Below are positions 59,745 through 64,000 of a DNA stretch of 64,000 nt, piece by piece; the first letter of the stretch is position 1, and the number at the start of each line of letters is the position of its first letter. This DNA is from Pseudorasbora parva. Lineage: Eukaryota; Chordata; Actinopteri; Cypriniformes; Gobionidae. The stretch covers positions 38,144,992 to 38,208,991 of the forward strand of contig NC_090188.1 in NCBI RefSeq assembly GCF_024679245.1, read 5' to 3'. The position numbers and the translations under genes are program-made. The notes beneath the pieces are model-generated. The model saw only the letters and a list, made by a program, of their open reading frames with translations. It was not told where the DNA came from and made no database searches.

Positions 59745-60172
59745 TTAAAGCTACACTGTGTACATTTTTTAGTTTATTCTTAGCTGAAAACACTTAGTTC
59801 TTTCAAAAATATATGTGCTCATTAATGTATATTTACTTCTTTCAAGTAATAAAGTATTCTCTTAAGTTTATAATATGCCATTGAAAATACATACGGGTGA
59901 GGGGTTCGGATGGCGGTCGCCATGTTGCCCCTCCATCTTGAAAGTACATTAGCCATACCCGTAAAATTAAGCTTCGCCTTTCGCGTTATAACACTTGATG
60001 GCACCGTGTTGAATGTGAAGAGGGGGATTGCCATGTTAATCTTGGACTAAATCGGCCACCGTAGGAGTTAAAACCAAATCAGAATTGAGAGGAACAGAAA
60101 CTATTATTCACTGGATAGTCATATACCTTTACACCGCTAGATGGGGGAAAATATCACACAGTGGAGCTTTAA
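59745..60172. mobile_element. TTAA-target MITE inserted in a 39016-type repeat
   Basis: TTAA at 59745-59748 and 60169-60172 flanks AGCTACACTGTGT and, in complement, AGCTCCACTGTGTGA. Both flanks (59697-59744 and 60240-60480) match consecutive parts of the element at 39016-39417, showing the insertion split an older repeat. Confidence 0.78.
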
Positions 60173-60550
60173 ACTTGGTTATGAGTAATGAGAGTAAGGT
60201 TCATAAAAAAAAGGAACATTTTGACCAAGAAGCTGAGAAAATCTGTTTTTTGTCAGACTAAATCCAGATCGATGGAGTAGATTGAGTCCATCAACACCCC
60301 TAATGCTAACACAGTCCTGTAGCTCGCCATGGGTCTACATTTCATTCAGTAACATTAGATTGTTTTACACATGCATATGATTACATTATGTGCATCTTCT
60401 TCACCTTCTGTGTCTTTCAGAAGATGTCATAGCGCCCCTATAACAGTGAAAACATGGAAAGCTGGAAAATTCTGTGTTTGGCAGGGACAGAATTAATACT
60501 GGGTGTAAAGGAAACAGGGCCTTGGATCCCACTGTATAGTATTATATAAA
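60173..60550. repeat. Right half of the interrupted 39016-type repeat
   Basis: Shares TTCATTCAGTAACATTAG and GCATATGATTACAT with the 39016 element. Beyond ~60480 nothing is recognised. Confidence 0.5.
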
Positions 60551-61176
60551 GCTGTTTCCACCACAGGAACTTTCCCCAGGAACTAGGAACTCAGTGTGTT
60601 TCGACCCCAGGAACCAGGGTCTAAATGAAGTTCGGGTAAATATTTCCCCCTCAAAATGGCCCTGCTCATGAAGTAGTACTTTTTCAAAGTTCAGGAACTT
60701 TCGAGGGCGGGACTTTGGCGCTGAACATGCTGATTGGTTAAGCTCTCATAGCATTTTATTTCAACCGGCATTTTTAAAAGTTTTTTGCCAGGTTCATTCT
60801 GCGTTCGGTAAATATCCGTCTTGCTCTTTCTGTCTGATGACGTGCGTTCGTCTCAGTCATCTCACGGTCAATGTCCGTATAGCTGATAATGACATACATT
60901 GTCATTTTAAATCTAGATTTACAAGCTTTCAGAATATGCTTTAGTATCAGTGCTCTTTTCCGCGGTTTTGTTAATTACCTCTTTAGTAAACCAATACATA
61001 ACCAGCAAAAGCAGCACAGCTTCAATCTCCCTCATACTTGTTATTGTTGCAGACATTACTGTCGCGCAAAAATGATGATTGTCCGTCACTGACTGGGAGG
61101 ATCGGTCGTGCTCAGTCTTACATCACCGGGATAATTTGCCTAACCTTCACGGTACTTTAGACCGCAGTGAAAACGC
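60551..61176. mobile_element. MITE with GCTGTTTCCACC ends
   Basis: Left end GCTGTTTCCACCACAGGAAC with repeated CCCCAGGAACTAGGAACT words. The right end in complement reads GCGTTTTCACTGCGGTC. This matches a common fish miniature family. Target duplication not resolved; no coding capacity. Confidence 0.6.
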
Positions 61177-62364
61177 AGACAGTAGCAGGTCTGGGGGAAA
61201 AAAACGACTGTAAAAAAAGGTAGAAATTGTTTTGTGTAATTTCGGTAGAAACTGGGATTAATATAGTTTTTAATAAAGGCATTCCCTGTTTTTGTAAATG
61301 GAGAGGAGCTTTTTTGTGCTTTTGCGTTGATGTGGGGACACGTGTCATTGAATGTGTTGTTTTAGTGAAGTGGGGCTTTTTTGCTCTAGTAAAGCACCGT
61401 TGTGAGAGCACTTGGAGAGGGGATGAGAGCTCTGTTAAAATGCTTTGTATTGTTCAGGTGAGTGTGAAGAGCAAGATCAAAATTAATATAGGGTGTTACT
61501 CATTTAATTAGACCCCTTCAGTTTCATTAGCTGACGCAAACCTGAGAGTCGCCACACACAGACACGCTTTCATAGACACAGCGATGCTGGATCTCAGAGT
61601 TAAACTGCAGACTACTATAGGTGTACAGCTGCACATATGAGGCGTGCAAAAATAGCACCAGGGTATGGTACTTTTTTTGCTGTACAGTAACGAGTATCAG
61701 GGATTATTTCTTTTTTTTTTTTTTTTTGAAAATCTAAAAAAACGTATATTACTTAAAATACACTTTTATATATTTTTTTCCTTTTCACTCTAAGGTGAAA
61801 TATGAGTTGAATATGTCTTGGTGAGATTCTCCCAAACACACATTACTGTTTGATAGAAATCCAGGACTAATCCATAATGAAACATTTGTAAAATCCCCTA
61901 CAGTGAAGGGAAATTCATGATAATAGATAATATACTTCACACCATTTTAGGTGAAAAAATAGGAAACTCAAACAAGTCCCTGTGTTTTGTTCACTCAGTT
62001 TTCCACCAGCTACTCGCTTAAATTTGCATGCATATAGCCTAGCTTAATAAAGAGAGAGCGCAGGAAAACATCTCTGAAATTAAGTTGGTGATGACAACGG
62101 GTTTGGTTGTCAGACTTTCAATGACCTTTAAAAGGAAAATTGTGAATTATGCAGACATTCCTTATTCAGGGTTTTGATTTACTATTAGAATAAATGAAAA
62201 TGCCAAGGTCAAGTGCTGGTAATGCGTGATTGTTCTGTGCTCTACAGGTTCACATGATTTGAAACAAGTCAGTCAGTCTCTGAGTGGATTTTGGTTTAGC
62301 ATTAATATAGTCTGCCATAATTCTCACTGCTGCTTACTGTGATCTCTGTATGTAGTGAATAGTT
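61177..62364. other. Unannotated DNA
   Basis: The frames at 61157-61411 (-) and 61227-61511 (+) overlap each other without domain features. Otherwise AT-rich. Confidence 0.35.
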
Positions 62365-62712
62365 TTAAAGGTGTCATGGACTGTTTTTGTTGTTGTTGTT
62401 GTTTTATACTGTTGTCTGAGGTCAACTTATGATGTTCTTTTGGTTTTTACATTCAAAAAAATCATAACTAATAAGTAATAGGCTATTTTCTACACTGGTT
62501 TTGAGGCTCTCTCCTGAACGCTGGGTTTTGATGGGCGTGCCACATCTTGGAGACTTGGAAGTGAACGCCCATGGCTAGGATTGGATAAGATTTGCATATT
62601 TAATGAGCTTCCGCTTCCCTTTCAGTTCACATGAGGGAGGGATTGATTTGAAAGGGGCAACCGGAATGATTCTCTCGACCACAGGGCTCGTAAACGTCTT
62701 TATCAAACAAAC
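62365..62712 (+). mobile_element. TTAA element, left part only
   Basis: Begins TTAAAGGTGTCATGGACTG, in the style of the other TTAA elements in the window. Its right end is not found because a Harbinger element follows. Confidence 0.5.
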
Positions 62713-62930
62713 ACAATGGGCTTTATTTTAACAATCTGAAACGCAAGTGTCAAAGCGCGAAGCGCAAGTAACTTTGTGGGCGGGTCTCAGCGCTGTAAAA
62801 TGGTTTGGTCTGAAGTAGCTTCATTATTCATAGGTGTGGTTTGGGCGTAACGTGAATAAACCAATCAGAGCGTCATCCAACATTCCCTTTAAAAGCAGGT
62901 GCGCAAGTTCCATTATGGATTGCTATTATT

Positions 62931-63077
62931 ATGGCGTATTTACCAGGCGCACGCCAGGAGCGGTTCACAGCTGAGGAGACTGATGTTCTTGTAAGAGCAG
63001 TGAAAGACAGAGAAGTTGTGTTGTATGGGGATGGGAGAAACCCACCCAAAATAGCGTCGGTTAAACAGTTTTTTTAG
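62931..63077 (+). pseudogene. Harbinger MYB/SANT-like protein, N-terminal fragment
   Basis: 48 codons from ATG at 62931 to TAG at 63075-63077. The peptide includes RFTAEETDVLVRAVKDREVV and LYGDGRNPPKIASVKQ, the first helix region of the MYB/SANT-like domain found in Harbinger accessory proteins and NAIF1-type proteins. After VKQ the frame hits FF-stop in a T-rich stretch, where the full domain would continue with a Trp-containing helix. In Harbinger systems this protein helps bring the transposase to DNA. Here it is broken and probably inactive. Confidence 0.6.
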
Positions 63078-63087
63078 TTTTTCAGTC

Positions 63088-63089
<2 letters not shown>

Positions 63090-63124
<35 letters not shown>
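63090..63124 (+). repeat. Poly-T tract
   Basis: 35 consecutive T immediately after the MYB-like fragment. It may be the reverse-strand poly-A of an inserted retrocopy or simple expansion; no retroelement body was recognised next to it. Confidence 0.95.
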
Positions 63125-63708
63125 CTGATTCTTGACGGACAAACCAATTTGTCAGATGTCCTTATATACATATATATCTTGCCACTTTTGGGCAAACAGA
63201 TCTGATCCTTAATTACTACAATAAGCCTGAATAATTTGTAAGCTAGATTTATGCCTATTTTTTCACATCTTCGTGGCACACCACAATGATTTCCGTCATC
63301 TCATGTGTTCATATTTTTTTAGTGTAACAATTTATGATTTGCAAAAATAACTGTTGCATCTGTGTAGATTACATGAGCAAAGTGTATGCGCGTTGTGCAC
63401 GCTATACATTATGGTCAAGCATGCGCCCTTAAAATAGCATAATGAACAACGCGCAACGCGCCACTGACTTTAGACTAGGTTTTTTCTGGTCAGTGACGCA
63501 ATTGTTTAATGGAACAGCAAAATAGCACCAGGGATTGTTTGCGCCGGAACACGCCTCCTTTTTTGCGCTGAACCGCCCAGGGAGCGCAAGTTCATTCACT
63601 AGTTTAGCGACATGCTTCTGTGGAGGGAAAAGCGTGCTTTGCTTGGGTGCAAAATAGGAATGACACATGCGTCGGTGTACAAAGTCAAATGCGCTGAGTG
63701 CAAGCCCA

Positions 63709-64000
63709 ATGATTTATTTCTCATCCGCCCGCGATTGATTGAAATATTATTTTTGTATTACTTGCCTGATCTGTGTATATATACGCCACACACACACACA
63801 CACACTTAATGTTCTCGCTAACTTGTTCTAATTATTAGTTATTGTTCCGTAAAACTGAGACATACGGCTTCATTAGTTAACATGTTAATTCCTTATTACC
63901 AAACTGACAATGAAAAATACTTATAAAGAATTAATTATTCAGTAATGTTAATTTCTTAGTTGCTGTTTAATAACATTAAAATCAAAATAACTTTTTAATG
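63709..64000. other. Window end, unannotated
   Basis: AT-rich with a short (CA)n at 63786-63806. No feature recognised. Confidence 0.35.

Larger units (their letters stand above)
62713..63708 (+). mobile_element. PIF/Harbinger element remnant
   Basis: The left end has CAATGGGCTTTATTTTAAC with GAAACGCAAGTGTCAAAGCG. The right end in complement begins CATTGGGCTTGCACTCAGCG. Between them are a short MYB/SANT-like coding piece (62931-63077), a 35-T run and GCGC-rich sub-terminal repeats. The transposase gene is missing. Family assignment rests on the terminal words and the MYB-like partner protein. Confidence 0.6.

Overview
The window is vertebrate, almost certainly teleost and most likely cyprinid, nuclear DNA. 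The sequence is AT-rich and crowded with fish-type transposons: hAT elements with 8-bp target duplications, TTAA-flanked miniature elements, an Angel-like foldback, a 5S rRNA-derived SINE3, a Gypsy retrotransposon with a SCAN-like gag, and long TG/CT/TA microsatellites. I found no complete host protein-coding gene. Nearly all long open frames are translations of repeats.

Layout. 1-1820 is the 5' end of a minus-strand Gypsy LTR retrotransposon: LTR 1452-1820, tRNA-Phe primer-binding site, and an open gag-protease frame running off the left edge. About 4.87-5.24 kb is a CpG-rich promoter with a probable non-coding first exon on the + strand, ending at a good splice donor at 5236/5237. If that is right, much of the remaining 59 kb may be a first intron. 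6.3-19.4 kb holds a series of DNA transposons, several nested. 20.0-36.4 kb is a tandem array of five units of about 2.6-3.8 kb. Each unit has an internally periodic (~150 bp) block, a CTCF-like motif, a 250-290 bp module ending in long TG runs, and a GC-rich hairpin box. 36.7-41.3 kb holds two nested transposon stacks whose target duplications are intact. 45.1-46.9 kb is a TTAA element abutting a SINE3. 49.2-50.9 kb is a retroelement-like composite carrying a 22/23-bp VNTR of about 40 copies. 52.3-63.7 kb holds further miniature elements and a PIF/Harbinger remnant with a short MYB/SANT-like coding piece.

Coding content is limited to transposon pieces: gag-protease at the left edge, a hAT transposase N-terminal remnant near 11.5 kb, and the MYB-like piece near 62.9 kb. 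The only host-gene signal is the promoter/exon 1. The most unusual structures are the 16-kb tandem array, the regularly spaced transposon-borne CTCF-like motifs, and the VNTR inside a retroelement. Family names come from recognition of terminal sequences and motifs; no database search was run.
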